Assembly: GCA_028571685.1 (NCBI GenBank)
Contig: CM053140.1
Location: forward strand, 62,874,201-62,938,200
Length of the DNA stretch: 64,000 nucleotides
Source: Heterohyrax brucei
Lineage: Eukaryota > Chordata > Mammalia > Hyracoidea > Procaviidae
Direction of reading: 5' to 3'
Positions 45,228 to 56,129 of this stretch are shown piece after piece (position 1 is the stretch's first letter; each line of letters starts with the position of its first letter). Under the pieces are notes generated by a model. It saw only the letters and a program-made list of their open reading frames with translations. It was not told where the DNA came from and did no database searches. Made by a program: the position numbers and the translations under genes.

Positions 45228-45470
45228 TATTTACAGTTGTCGTTAGAGTCCATGGAATCAGCTGTGACTCATAGCGATCTGTGTACCACAGAATTAAACA
45301 CTGCCTGGCCCTCCCCCATGCTTAGAACTGTTGTTACGGATCGAACCCATTTTTGCAGCGGCTGTGTCCAACTCGTTGAGGATCTTCCCTTTTTCCAGGA
45401 CCCGGTACTTTACCAAGATTGCTATCCTTCTCTAGGGACTGATCCCTCCTGACATGTTACTTAGTAACTC
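45228..45470 (-). mobile_element. RTE/BovB 3' end
   Basis: 'agttgtcgttagagtccatg', 'tgactcatagcgatctgtg' and 'gaccggtact'-like sequence parallel the RTE 3' end. A T-run follows at about 45,472-45,489. Confidence 0.65.
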
Positions 45471-45799
45471 TATTTTTTTTTTTTTTTTTGTAACTCTTTA
45501 CCTTCCATATACGTGAACCTGAAAGACTTTCAGGGGAAGGGATCCGTATTGTCTTTTGTTAATCACTACTCAGTGAAGGTGTACTGTGAGTGTGCAGTAC
45601 AAGCCTGTTGAGTAGATTAAGTCATTTCACTCTTTCAGATTTCTGCGGAGATTGCCAGCAAGTAGATGTACAAGCTGCATTAATACCTGTGACGTGCTTT
45701 TTACTCTCCAGACAAAAAGATTAGGTATTTCTCAAGTCCCTCAAGTAGGGCTCACAACACGGAACTGAGATCTAGCATTTAACAAGCACTGATCTGTGC

Positions 45800-45975
45800 C
45801 CAAGTCGCCCTATCGGTGCAGTGGCAAAGCAGTTCAACCTACCTCGGGAGAAAGATGTCGTGATCAACTTCCATAAACATTTACAGCCTTGGAAACCCTA
45901 TGGAGAGGTTCTACTGCATCCTGTAGGGTCACTAGGAATCGGATCGACTGGAAGGCAACTGGTTTTGGTTGGTCT
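45800..45975 (+). mobile_element. AfroSINE, diverged
   Basis: Plus strand: head 'cctatcggtgcagtggcaaa', tail 'ggatcgactggaaggcaact' and TTGG-rich end. It lies just upstream of the ZBTB8B CpG island. Confidence 0.8.
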
Positions 45976-46039
45976 GTGGCCCTTTTTAGCATCTTGGTAC
46001 TTGTAGTTTTGTCCACTGTGTCATTGCCCTAGAACTAAT

Positions 46040-46640
46040 TCTGAGACCACAACTCCCATCACCCCGCGAGCACCGGTCAGAGCGCATCCTCCGGAGCTGC
46101 GCCTGCGGAACTGACTGACCTGCGGACCGAAGCTCCGCCTCCCAGTGCCCAAGAGCCTCTGTGGTTGGTCAGCCATTCCGCCTCTCACCGGAGGGGGCGC
46201 AGGTAAATGAAAGGGGGGCGTGTCGGTGCGTGTAGATCCGTGGCCGCGCGGCGGGAAGGTGAGGCGTGTGGTTCGGCTTTGCGATGCCGTGTTTCCTGGC
46301 GTGGGGAGGATTGAGGGCACCCCAGGAGGCCGACTGAGGCGCAGGGGTCGGGATGCCACTTCTTGGTCCGCCTCCTTCTAACTGCTGGACCCTGGCTACA
46401 GTTGGAACCCGCACCGCGCGAACTCCCGCGCGATGACAGACCAGCAGCGGTGGGGTGCGGGCACAGTAGCAGATGTCCCCCACACTGGCGCTGGGCTGCC
46501 CCCAGGCGTCCAACCGGGGTGGCCGGGGCGCGGCTAAGTCCGACGGTGCTTGGGGCACCAGGATTCTGCCAGGCTACGTCATTGCCCACCACAGCATTAG
46601 TCACGTCCACAGAGAGGGCAAGGCCTCAGGTTCCACCCCC
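46040..46640 (+). promoter_or_regulatory. ZBTB8B: CpG island, probable ZBTB8B promoter and first exon
   Basis: CpG-dense DNA with no TATA box, 5 kb upstream of the first ZBTB8B coding exon. The human gene has a non-coding first exon, so the same is expected here. Two possible donors on the plus strand are CAG|GTAAAT (near 46,202) and AAG|GTGAGG (near 46,259); I cannot choose. A ZNF143-like ACCACAACTCCCA lies at 46,046-46,058. Open frames across the island are by-products of GC-rich sequence. Confidence 0.7.
46046..46058 (+). promoter_or_regulatory. ZNF143-like motif
   Basis: ACCACAACTCCCA differs at one position from the ACTACAACTCCCA part of the ZNF143 (STAF) consensus. It sits at the left edge of the CpG island, a typical position. 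Confidence 0.45.
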
Positions 46641-46850
46641 AGGAACCGCGAGCTGCGGCTGTAGCTGGTCTCGGTGGCACCCTGCATGGTCGGTCGTCTG
46701 GCTCTCCTTGTCTTGGGCGCCATTTACCCAGTTGGCCCTGAAATTCTTTCTGTAGGAATGGGAACTCTCCTGCGACAGTTTCCTTCCACCCCGTGCACTG
46801 GGGAAAGAAGTGACTTCCCCAACATTGGTATTGTGTCCTGGGCACTTTGG

Positions 46851-47055
46851 GAGACAGTTTAGCATAGTGGTTAAGGGTGCTGTCTTTGGAATCACATTGA
46901 TCCGGGTTCCAATCCTAGCTTGGACATCTTATATCTTCTTCTGAAAAACGGGATGTAATGATAGTACCTACCTACCTCATTAGGTTATTGTAAAATTAAA
47001 ATTAATTAATGCTTGTAAAGTACTTTATATAGTGCTTAGTATTAGAGTGGTACCC
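46851..47055 (+). mobile_element. MIR SINE
   Basis: Nearly complete MIR: 'agcatagtggttaagggtgc', 'gggttccaatcctagct', 'agtacctacctacctcatta', 'gtaaagtactttatatagtg'. Confidence 0.85.
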
Positions 47056-47712
47056 ATTTAAATGCTAATGACTGAGGAACAGATTTTTATTCTCTGCCTG
47101 GTGGGACAGGAGGAGTCTAAACAGAAAGTCACTGGGTGGAATTCAGAGCTGCTTTTGGTGGGTGCTTAGATACCACAATCCTTCCATCTGGCTAGGCTCT
47201 GTCAGGAGAATGGGGGAGTTTGTATATTGCAGGTGGTGATGGTAACATTTGCCACCCCCCGGAGGACAGGGACCGTATTTGGTTCCTCTTTCTATTGTGT
47301 CAGCATTGTATGTGGCCAGTAACTGTGGAATCAAATTGGAGAAGTTGGAGTGATGTTGATAACTTCTCAGAGTGGTAGATGCTTTTCTGGAAAAGACTTG
47401 ATCCTCAGGATGTCCCAGGGAAGCACAGCATGGAAGGCAATTGGGGTTGATAAGAATAGGTTTTTTCACAGGATATACCAAATGTGGCATTGGCGTATTT
47501 TCATGACCCAGTAGCATCTAGGATATTTGCAGAGAAAGCTAGAAGAAATGGGTTTTGGGTACTATTGCTGGAAAGGAGCATCTTTCAGTGAAAGATCTAA
47601 GTGTCCCCAGAGGCAGCCTTGTAGACAAGACTATTCTATAAGTGTTTTGTGTACTTGTATATTTTTCTGTCTGGTTTATCATCTCTCCACTCCCTTTCCT
47701 CCTTTTATCTTA
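47056..47712. other. Unassigned ZBTB8B intron 1 sequence
   Basis: No exon, RNA or clear repeat recognised. Confidence 0.35.
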
Positions 47713-48660
47713 GTTAAAAAAAGCAATACATGCACATGGTGAAGCATTCTAACAGTACAGAAAGGTTTAAAAGGAAAAGGAAAGATCGCTCTGCCCATCT
47801 CTTACACTTAATCCGTATCTGCAAGGGTAAAACGAGCAAAAAAAAAACCCATGGCAATGGAAAGGAGAAGTATGCTGTCACTGGGCAAGGAGAGCAGAAG
47901 GAGATACAGATAGGCGGGCATGCAAATTTAAATTGGATTGTACACTTTCAATCACCATTAAAAAAACGCATGGCCACAGAGTAGATTCAGGCTTAAGGCC
48001 AGCCCATGTGTTACAGGGCAGAACTGCTCTCTAGGGTTTTCTTGGTTGTCATCAAGACAGAAGCAGATCAATAGGCCTGCTTTCAGCGGAGTCGCTGGTT
48101 GGTTCAAACTGGCAACCTTTGGGTTAATTGTCTAGAGCAAAGTGTTCTTCCCCAAAATAACTGCTATTAGCTCTTCTGTAACCTTCCAGGAAAAAAAAAT
48201 ATGCATACAGCAGCAAGTGTACATGCAAAGGTGGGATCGGACTCAGTTTTTTTTTTTTTGTATCTTGCTTTGTTCTCTTAATATATTGATGACCTTTTCA
48301 TATCAACATACACAATTCTAGCTCATTGAAAACCTGGTTGTGTAGTATCCCATTGTGTGGTTGTACCATAAATGATTTCACTAATCCACTACTGATGTCT
48401 CTTCAGAGGATTTCTGCCTTTTGTGCGTATACAAAAACCTGGTGCAGTGGACATTTCTGACCTTATATTTTGATGCATTTTTGTGACTATACCCCAAACA
48501 GCACATCTTTATCAATGACATTTTGGGACAAAACGTGTGGTGTGCTTTTTAATTTTGATAAGAATTACCAAATTCTCCATCAGAATGGGGTTCCAAATTA
48601 TACTTCCACTGACACAATCTATTAATACATTGAGAAATGTTTACTAATCTGATAAGTTTC
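47713..48660 (-). mobile_element. Ancient L1 (L1M-type) 3' part
   Basis: Plus-strand landmarks 'cattctaacagtacagaaag', 'gtttcactaatccactactg' style sequence and 'aattttgataagaattacca' fit the reverse complement of an old L1M 3' region. A SINE splits it at about 47,950-48,148. Confidence 0.55.
47950..48148 (-). mobile_element. AfroSINE, long subfamily, diverged
   Basis: Shows 'ggccacagagtagattcagg', an 'agacagaagcagatcaa' module and 'ggttcaaactggcaaccttt'. Confidence 0.65.
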
Positions 48661-49254
48661 TTGTCAATACTGAGAAAGAATAAAATGTGACATTTAAATG
48701 TAGCATTTTTCTTTATTTTTTTCTTAGTATTTTGATTGTCATAGGCAGTAGTAAGAGCTGCTAGAAGACTTGGTTTGAACAGTAGGAAGAGATAAATAAT
48801 GGAAACCTCAGCCCTGTGAAGACTTTCAGGATTGATTTGAGTTGGTAGAGTTTTTTAGACATCTGTCAATTCTCTTTTTGAAACTAAATGTTACTTTTAA
48901 CTACTTTGGATGAGAAAGTTCTCAAAATTATGATATACCTTATGTGAGGTTAAATCGTAGTAAGAATCTTCTTGATGCCTTAGACACTTCAGGTGTTGCC
49001 CAGGGCTATGATTTTGAGCGTTGCCTTCAGACCATTTTGAGTAGGGAGGAGCTTGTAGTGCCATTAGCTAAATGACCTCAGGCTGATAGTTTGAAAAAAT
49101 TCTGAGGTCTACTTTTTATGACTTTTTAACATTTTCCTGGCCGTCAGTTCTCAATTTGAAGTTTGTCGGTTTATTTGGTTATAGAGAGGCTCCTTCTTTC
49201 TTCTCTACTTTTTCTACTTGGTTCTCTAGTTTCTAAACTTACTGCACACACAAA
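48661..49254. other. Unassigned ZBTB8B intron 1 sequence
   Basis: No feature recognised. Confidence 0.35.
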
Positions 49255-49425
49255 AAAAGCAAACCAAACACACTGCCATCCAGTCATGTCCGACTCATAG
49301 CAACCCTAGAGGTCAGAGTAGAACTGCCCTGTAGAGTTTCCAAGGAGCACCTGGTGGATTTGGACTGCCGACCTTTTGGTTAGCAGATGTAGCACGTAAC
49401 CCACCACGCCACCAGCCTGGGGCAA
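49255..49425 (-). mobile_element. AfroSINE
   Basis: Minus strand: 'cgactcatagcaaccctaga', 'ctgccgaccttttggttagc', head 'cacgccaccag'. Confidence 0.9.
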
Positions 49426-49440
49426 ACTATTTTGCTAGGA

Positions 49441-49597
49441 AAAAAAACCCATTGCTGTCAAGTCAGTCCGACTCATAGCAACCCTATATGACAGAGTAGA
49501 ACTACCCAATAGAGTTTCCAAGGAGAGCCTGGTGGATTCGAACTGCTGGCCTTTTGGTTAGCAGATGTAACACTTAACCTCCATGTCCCCAGGGTTT
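49441..49597 (-). mobile_element. AfroSINE
   Basis: Minus strand: 'cattgctgtcaagtcagtcc', 'tggattcgaactgctggcct', head near 49,590. Confidence 0.9.
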
Positions 49598-49930
49598 ATA
49601 TTTTGCCAGTGGAAGAGTCTTTTCTCTGATTTCTGATTGGGTAAGTTATTACTGTGCCCCTTTTGTGGAAGGAAGAGCATTAAAGAGTTGTTACTAGTGG
49701 TTGCTACCTCTGACTAGATCTTTTGTGCTTCCAGTAGAGGGGAATATTTGGTTGTGGGAGCTTCTCTGGGCCCAGTGGGTCAGCAAGTAAAAGTGGTAGC
49801 TGATGCATGATTATGTGGTTTGTATGATGGGAAAAGATGAAGGGGAGACCTTAAGGCAGAAGGTTGGCCACTAGGAGGGTTTTTAAACTTGATTTATACT
49901 TGTTATATTGCAATTAAGAAACCACAATGT

Positions 49931-50092
49931 AACCAACCCCACTGCCTTCAGGTCTGTTTTGACTCATAGCAACCCTATAGGTCAGAGTGGAATGCCCCAT
50001 AGAGTTTCCAAGGAGCGCCTGGTGGATTTGAATTGCCAACCTCTAGGTTAGCAGACTTGGTTTAAACAGTAACCACTGCCCCACCAGGGTTT
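49931..50092 (-). mobile_element. AfroSINE
   Basis: Minus strand: 'ttgactcatagcaaccctat', 'gagcgcctggtggatttgaa', head 'ccccaccagggttt'. Confidence 0.9.
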
Positions 50093-50859
50093 GCAGCTGA
50101 GAAAGTAGGACTAATATTCCTATTTAGGCAAAATACTCTGCCAAGTGTTATGGAGGATATCAGATTGAATACGATGGGGCTTGTGTCATCAAAGCTCTTG
50201 TGGGGCATCAACAGAGAAGGGCCAGTACTCAAATAATACACAGGAGGGAACTGTGGGTAGCAGAGTCAACCAGTTAGGAGGTCCTCTGGTATAAGTGATA
50301 GAAAACCCAATTCAGACCCGCTGAAGCAAAAAGGGATCTAAGTAACTTGACACTGCTTGAGTTAGGGCTCAGAGGGCATCTCTGGGTTCCATCTGTTGGA
50401 CCTGCCTGAGCTGGCCTGTCATCTTTGTTAGCCTGGTTCCCCTGGTGGTGTGGCAGCAGTATCCCTCCTCACCCCCCACATGTCCATAGAGCAGAATGTA
50501 TGCTCTTTCAGAAACCCCAGAAAACATTTATTGCTTCTTATTGGCTTTGACCCAGTCACATGGCCACCTCTGAGCTAATTACTATGGTCAGAAAATGGGA
50601 TACAGTCCATATTACACCTGACACATCCAGAGCCTGGGGATAGAGGCAGCTTTATGCAAAGCATATTGTCTGAGAATGGGGGATGGGTAGGTCCATAAAA
50701 GCCAAAAGACACACTAGAACCATGAGAACCCAAAGTTCCAACTGCTGAGGCTGTTACTTGCCAGTCTTGGTTAAGCACTTGAGTACTACTTGAAAGGTTG
50801 TCTTTTCAGAGCTACCCAGAGGTGCTTTGGAAGACAGACCTGACCATCTGGTTCCAAAA
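50093..50859. other. Unassigned intron sequence, possibly an ancient repeat
   Basis: The piece 50,270-50,560 ('tagaaaacccaattcagacc') resembles a common old mammalian repeat, but I cannot name the family. Confidence 0.3.
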
Positions 50860-50945
50860 CCACAGCCTAAGGAAACCTACAGAGCAGTTCTGCTCTGTAC
50901 ACATGGAGTTGCCATGAGTCAGAATTAACCTAACAGCAACTAACA
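50860..50945 (+). mobile_element. AfroSINE 3' fragment
   Basis: Plus strand: 'gcagttctgctctgtacaca', 'gccatgagtcagaattaacc', 'taacagcaact'. The head is missing. Confidence 0.75.
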
Positions 50946-51249
50946 TAACAAAGTTCCAGACTGGGACACTGGAAATGGAAATGGAAATGGAATTCTTAGA
51001 TTTGAACATGATTTATATTTTGAGCTTTGAAGAAAATGAAATGTAGAGAAGATAGAATCTGGACTCTTGTTTGAGACTTGGCCCTGTTACCAGTTAGGTA
51101 ATCTACTCTCATCTAGGTCATCTACTCTCTCTGAATCTTCATTTTCTTATCATAATTATGGGTACAGTATGCTTATATAGTTTTTATAAGAATTCACTGA
51201 AATAATCCATGTAAAACTAAGTACTGTGCCCACATGCAGTTAAACATAA

Positions 51250-51452
51250 AAACTATAATACATTGCCGTTGAGTCACATCTGATTCATAGCAACCCTATA
51301 GGTCAGAGTAGAGCTGCCCCCATAAGGTTTCCAAGAGTGTAGTCTTTATGGAAGCAGATTGTACATCTTGTGTATGTGAAGTGGCTGGTGGGTTAGAACC
51401 TCCAACTTTTTATTTGCAGCTGAGTGCTTTAATCACTGTGCCACCAGGGCTT
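51250..51452 (-). mobile_element. AfroSINE, long subfamily
   Basis: About 200 bases with the extra module 'tctttatggaagcagattg' between body and head, as at 1-92, then 'gtgccaccagggctt'. It ends 224 bases before the ZBTB8B start codon. Confidence 0.9.
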
Positions 51453-51675
51453 GTGTTTGTTTTTCATGAATGAACCTAGTTGGATAACTTCTGATTTTTA
51501 ATAGATCCAGAAATACTCTATATCGTAAAGGCACTTTTGAGCCAGTTTTTAAAAGAAATTTTAAAAAATGAAGAAGCAACATCTTAATTTGTGTGGTGGG
51601 GATTCGTGGATTAACTTTAAAAAACATCTTGGCAGAGATTGAGGCTTCTCCAGAGCAGCAGCAGCTGGTGGAGGA

Positions 51676-52633
51676 ATGGAGATGCAATCCTATTACACGA
51701 AGCTTTTGGGGGAGTTGAATGAACAGCGCAAGAGGGACTTTTTCTGTGACTGCAGCATCATCGTGGAGGGGAGGATCTTCAAGGCCCATAGGAACATTTT
51801 ATTTGCCAACAGTGGCTACTTCCGAGCCTTGCTCATTCACTACATCCAGGACAGTGGGAGGCACAGCACTGCATCCTTAGATATTGTCACCTCCGATGCC
51901 TTCTCCACCATCTTAGACTTCCTTTATTCTGGAAAGTTGGATTTGTGTGGTGAGAACGTAATTGAAGTTATGTCAGCTGCCAGCTACCTGCAGATGAATG
52001 ACGTGGTGAACTTCTGCAAGACGTACATCAGGTCATCCCTTGATATTTGCCGAAAGATGGAGAAGGAGGCTGCTGTGGCTGCAGCTATGGCAGCGGCGGC
52101 GGCGGCAGCAGCTCATCAGATTGACAGTGGAAGCCCCAGTTCAGGCAGGGAAGTAACCTCCTGTGGTGTTAAGGGCTCGGTCTCCTCTCCAGCCAAGGGA
52201 GAAGATTGTCCAAGAGAGTCCCCTTGTGGTGACTGTGGTGGCTGCCATCCCTTGGAACTGGTGGTGAAAGACGCTCGGGGTGGAGACCCAGTGCACAGTG
52301 ACCTCCCTGCTCCACCCAAACTGATAGAGCCCAAGGTGGAGGTAGATGCTGACACAGAGGTGCACGTTGGTGAACAGCTGCAGCAGTGTGCTGCCCCACT
52401 GAGCCTGGCTCAGGTGGAGGAGGGCTTGCCTAGTGGCCAGGCTGTTGACTTAGCTTGTAGTAGCTACCACATGAAACAGTTCCTGGAGGCACTCTTGCAC
52501 AACAGTGCTGTCCAGAGCAAAGATGATGTGGACCATCACGTTTCTCCAACTTTGGAGGCAAGACCGGATGGTGTGGGAGTAGCCATGAGTTCTGTGATGG
52601 ATGTCCAGACTGACTGGTATGGAGAGGACCCAG
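51676..52633 (+). CDS. ZBTB8B: ZBTB8B BTB-domain coding exon
   Basis: First coding exon of a BTB/C2H2 zinc-finger protein, a predicted nuclear DNA-binding regulator of poorly known function. The opening M-E-M-Q-S-Y-Y and the full BTB domain (about residues 12-126, with [12 protein letters not shown] and [12 protein letters not shown]) match ZBTB8B, not its paralogue ZBTB8A, which starts differently. A polyalanine tract (132-146, one M inside) and an acidic, low-complexity linker follow. The start has G at -3 and G at +4. The exon ends CCAG|GTGAGC (GT at 52,634), one base into a codon. The frame continuing past the donor to 52,677 is intron. The 5' UTR acceptor upstream is not determined. Confidence 0.96.
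52071..52115 (+). repeat. ZBTB8B: Polyalanine-coding GCN tract in ZBTB8B
   Basis: A run of GCN codons including six GCG/GCA in a row encodes the alanine tract at residues 132-146. The human protein, as I recall it, has a longer tract. Confidence 0.85.
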
Positions 52634-52859
52634 GTGAGCTCGGCCATCAGCATTCATCATCTCTGCTGGTCATTTAGCACAACCATCTGTGCCCTGTATT
52701 CTCCATCATTGTGATCATCGTCGCCACTTGTCATAGTCACCATCATCACCACCGCAAGACATGTTAATTGAGCACCTGCTATGTGTAGGGCAAGGTTTCT
52801 TCATGTGTGTTTGTGTTTTACCTCTACAACTAGAGTGTAAGCATGTGGAAGACAGTTTG

Positions 52860-53020
52860 GATTTATGAAAAGTATCCCACTCTCTTCCAACTAACTAGCA
52901 GTGGGATCTTGGTTAAGTCATTAGATCTCTTTGAGCCTTTTTGGCCATCTGTAAAATTGGAACAATCACTCCTGCCTTACCTGTGTCCCACGGTTGTTAT
53001 GAGGACCAAATGAGAGGGTT
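52860..53020 (+). mobile_element. MIR SINE relic
   Basis: 'aactagcagtgggatcttgg', 'aagtcattagatctctttga', 'catctgtaaaattgg', 'gttatgaggaccaaatgag' in MIR order. Confidence 0.75.
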
Positions 53021-53444
53021 TTCAGAATATTTTCTCACATATGATACTGTGTTCCATCCACATAGGACATTTATACTTCTCTTTCTGTCATAGTACCTGG
53101 CACATAATAGGTACTTAGTGAACATGTCGTGGTTGATTGTGTTATGCATTTGAAAATATTTTCAAGTTAAATGGCATTTGGCTTCATGTGAGTAAATTTC
53201 TCATATCCTTTGATGGGCTGTTATGTTTAAAGAGAACATTTGATTGTTTTTCTAAGCAGTGTTGAGCAATGAGTTAAACATGGTTAACTTTTCTTGACGG
53301 GGAGATAATTGGTGTTAGAAGGTGTTTTATAGGAGACAGAGATAAACTTGGCTGCCATCTTACTAAAGAAAGTATCCTGTAGCTTCCAGACCATCAGGCC
53401 AAGAAATTAATGAATTGCAGCATTTCTAGTTCACCCTTCAGTAT

Positions 53445-54165
53445 TTTAAAAAATATTTTATTGTGTTTTAGGTGAAAATTTACATAGAAATTAGGTTCTC
53501 ATTTAACAATTTTCACATATTGTCTTGACATTGGTTATATTAATAACACGTTGACATTCTCACTACTTCCATTCTGTTTGCTCTGCTTCCATTAATCTAG
53601 TTTCTCTGGCCCTCCTCAGCTTCTCTTCTTTGTTTTAAGGTAAGTGTTGATTATTTGGTCTCACATAATTGCTTATTTAAGAGAGCACATTCCTCACAGG
53701 TGATATTGTTTATTTTATAAGACTGTTATGTCGCCATGAGTCGGATCCGACTCGACGGCACTTGGCTTGGCTTGGCTGTCTGTTATTTGGCCAAAGGTGA
53801 CCACCTAGAGTGGCTACAGTTCCAAGTTTAAGGGGTATTTTAGGGTGATAATCTCAGGGATTCCTCTAGTCTCTATTGATTCAGTAAGTCCAGTCTTTTT
53901 TAAGAATTTGGGTTTTAGTCTGTATGTTTTTCTCCGTTTCTATCCAGGACTTCTTTTGTGTCCCCAGTTGGTACACTCTATGGCAGTAGAGCTGGGCACC
54001 ATCTAGTTCTTCTGGTCTCGGGCTGGATGAAGTTGTGGTCCATGTGGGCTGTTAGTCCTGTGGGCTAGTTTCTTCTTTGAGTCTTTTATTTCCTTCATTC
54101 TCTTTTGTTCCAGATGTATGGAAACCAGTGGTTGTATCTTAAATGGCTTACCCTTCAGTACTGAT
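53445..54165 (-). mobile_element. Old L1 3' UTR
   Basis: 'attgtgttttaggtgaaaat' near the A-tail side, then landmarks shared with 34,730-36,241. A tiny SINE piece interrupts it at 53,730-53,779. Confidence 0.7.
53730..53779 (+). mobile_element. 50-base truncated AfroSINE insertion
   Basis: Only the last part of a SINE: 'gccatgagtcggatccgact' then 'cgacggca' and three 'cttgg' repeats. 'ctgttat' flanks it (53,723-53,729 and 53,780-53,786). It is nearly unmutated against the consensus tail. Confidence 0.75.
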
Positions 54166-54419
54166 TAGTTAGTGAAAGTTTTTAAATAAGGAGAAATTGG
54201 TTGCTTTTATTTGTTACTAACTGGCTGTCTTAGGAGTTTTTAATTTCATTTTTGTTTAAGCAAGAGCATTTTGATTTAAACTAGACTTGAAAATGCTGTT
54301 TTTGGTCTTCAGAGACAATGGCTTAACTACCATTTGGAAGGTGGTGGTTGTTTCAGCAACTACATTATGGGAATTTGTTGACACCTTTATTTCCAGTTGT
54401 GTAATAGCATTTCAAAAAC

Positions 54420-54590
54420 TGTGACAGCCCTTTCACATTCATTAGACCCTCATAACACCTCATAAATTTGGCACAGTAAGTGTGGAGAAACTGGGATCCT
54501 AAAGAGTTAAGTGAGTTTCCCAAGATGGCAGAATTGGTAAATAAGTGACACAGCTAAAACTAGAACCTTGGGCTGGCTTCATTGTGTTAG
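54420..54590 (-). mobile_element. MIR-like relic
   Basis: 'cctttcacattcattagacc', 'agtgagtttcccaagatgg', 'aagtgacacagctaaaact' fit MIR reversed. Diverged. Confidence 0.5.
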
Positions 54591-54670
54591 TTAAACAAAA
54601 TGTGAAGGCAGTACAAATGGACGGAGGTTTTAGTGCAGGAAGTTTTGTCTTTCAGCCCTTGTGCCTCTAA

Positions 54671-54850
54671 ACACACACACACACACACACACACAACTCC
54701 ACAGCTGTTGAGTCAATTCCAACTCATAGTGGCCCAATAGGACAGAATAGAACTGCTCCATAGAGTTTCCAGGGAGTGCCTGGTGGATGTGAACTGCCAA
54801 CCCTTTAGTTAGCAGATGTAGCTCATAACCACTGTGCCACAAAGGTTTCC
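54671..54850 (-). mobile_element. AfroSINE with a CA-repeat tail
   Basis: A (CA)n run (54,671-54,695) directly abuts the SINE tail 'cacagctgttgagtcaattc'. The head ends near 54,840. The tail seems to have turned into a microsatellite. Confidence 0.88.
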
Positions 54851-55089
54851 ATAAGCACACACAGTAAGTATCTAGAAGTAGCCACTTAGCTCTGTACCGT
54901 CTCCCCACCCATGCCTGGTCTTTATCAGCCTTTAACTCAGATTGGAAGGCAGCCACCATGGCACCTGGACATGTCTGTTGTTTGCCAAGTTTTGATTGCA
55001 TTGACATGGCCACAGGATAAATTTACTCCAAGTATCAAGGCACAGAGTGAGATTGATTTGTTGAGTCATTCACATTTTTTTTTTCCCCC

Positions 55090-55215
55090 AATGGCTGTGG
55101 TCTTTTGGAAGCAGATGACCAAGTTTTTTCTTTCATGGTACCTCTGGGTGATTTTAATCACCAACCCTTGGGTTTGTAGCTGAATGCTTAACTGTTTGTG
55201 CCACCAGGGACTCCT
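55090..55215 (-). mobile_element. AfroSINE fragment, long subfamily
   Basis: 'tcttttggaagcagatgacc' module then 'gtgccaccagggactcct' head. The tail end is missing. Confidence 0.7.
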
Positions 55216-55739
55216 TGGTCATTTGTAATTTTTTGACAGATATTCGTATACTTTCTTTGTGCTTAAGTTGCACATGGATCCAGCCTTGAAAGAACTGATG
55301 GTGTGTTAGAAGCAGTACAGCATGTATGTCTATATTATATGGTGGAAATGTACTAAGGCTGGAAATGTGGTGAGACAGAAACATGAGTTTCAGAGTAGTG
55401 CAAAAGAAGTGGCTTCCCATTGGGAAGATAAGGAAGGCTTCCTGTAAGTGGTGTCTGAGGGTAAGAAGAAAAGACATGGAGAATATTAGATTGGCATCAA
55501 ATCATAAAAAATCTTAAACGTTAAGAGGTTTTATCTGTAGGCACAGGGGAGTTTTTGGTAGTTTATGAGTGTAGCAGTGGACAGGATCTGTGCTTCAGGG
55601 AGATGAATTTGACCTTAGCATAAGAGCCATTTACATACCGATTCTGCATTCTACAAGATGTGGAAATGGGAGACTAGAGCAGGGAGCCTGCTGTAGTGGC
55701 CTTCTCTGCAGCAGCAGGCTGTCCATAGACCATAATGTG

Positions 55740-56125
55740 TCCCCCTGTTAGCTCTCTGCCCTCATGCCCCCTCAGCCCCAGCTTCAGCAACTCCTCTCTT
55801 TTCTTGAAAGAATCGTCTGTATTGACTTCCTGTACTATTTTCCTTCTCACTTTTTCTCAACCTGCTGTGATCTGGCTTCTGCTTTCTCCACACCACTGAG
55901 ACTACAGTCATGAGGTCAGCTGTACAGTTCTAAAACCATTCCAAATGAGTGGTGTCAGGAGTTATCTTACTTGACCTTGCTCAGTGGTTGACCCCTCTCT
56001 TTCTCCTCCTTTACACCATGTGTACCTGTTGCTCTTACATCTCCCCATCCGTTTGCAGCCTCGTCATGGGTCATTTAATATTGGTGTACCCAGGATGGCA
56101 TCCTTGGCTTGCTCGTCCAACATCT
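55740..56125 (+). mobile_element. L2 LINE fragment
   Basis: 'tgaaagaatcgtctgtattg', 'ctgtgatctggcttctgct' and 'cactgagac' follow L2 coding sequence on the plus strand. Confidence 0.55.
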
Positions 56126-56129
56126 CATT

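Noticed and set aside
46169-46610. Overlapping minus-strand open frames of 129-141 codons and plus-strand frames across the CpG island at 46.2-46.8 kb
   Set aside because: GC-rich DNA has few stops. The frames overlap one another, show no domain, and lie where a promoter and non-coding exon are expected.
52634-52677. Continuation of the ZBTB8B frame past 52,633 to a stop at 52,677 as a short protein
   Set aside because: A strong donor lies at 52,634, and the spliced join to 61,816 gives the expected protein in phase. An intron-retained short form is possible but unsupported.
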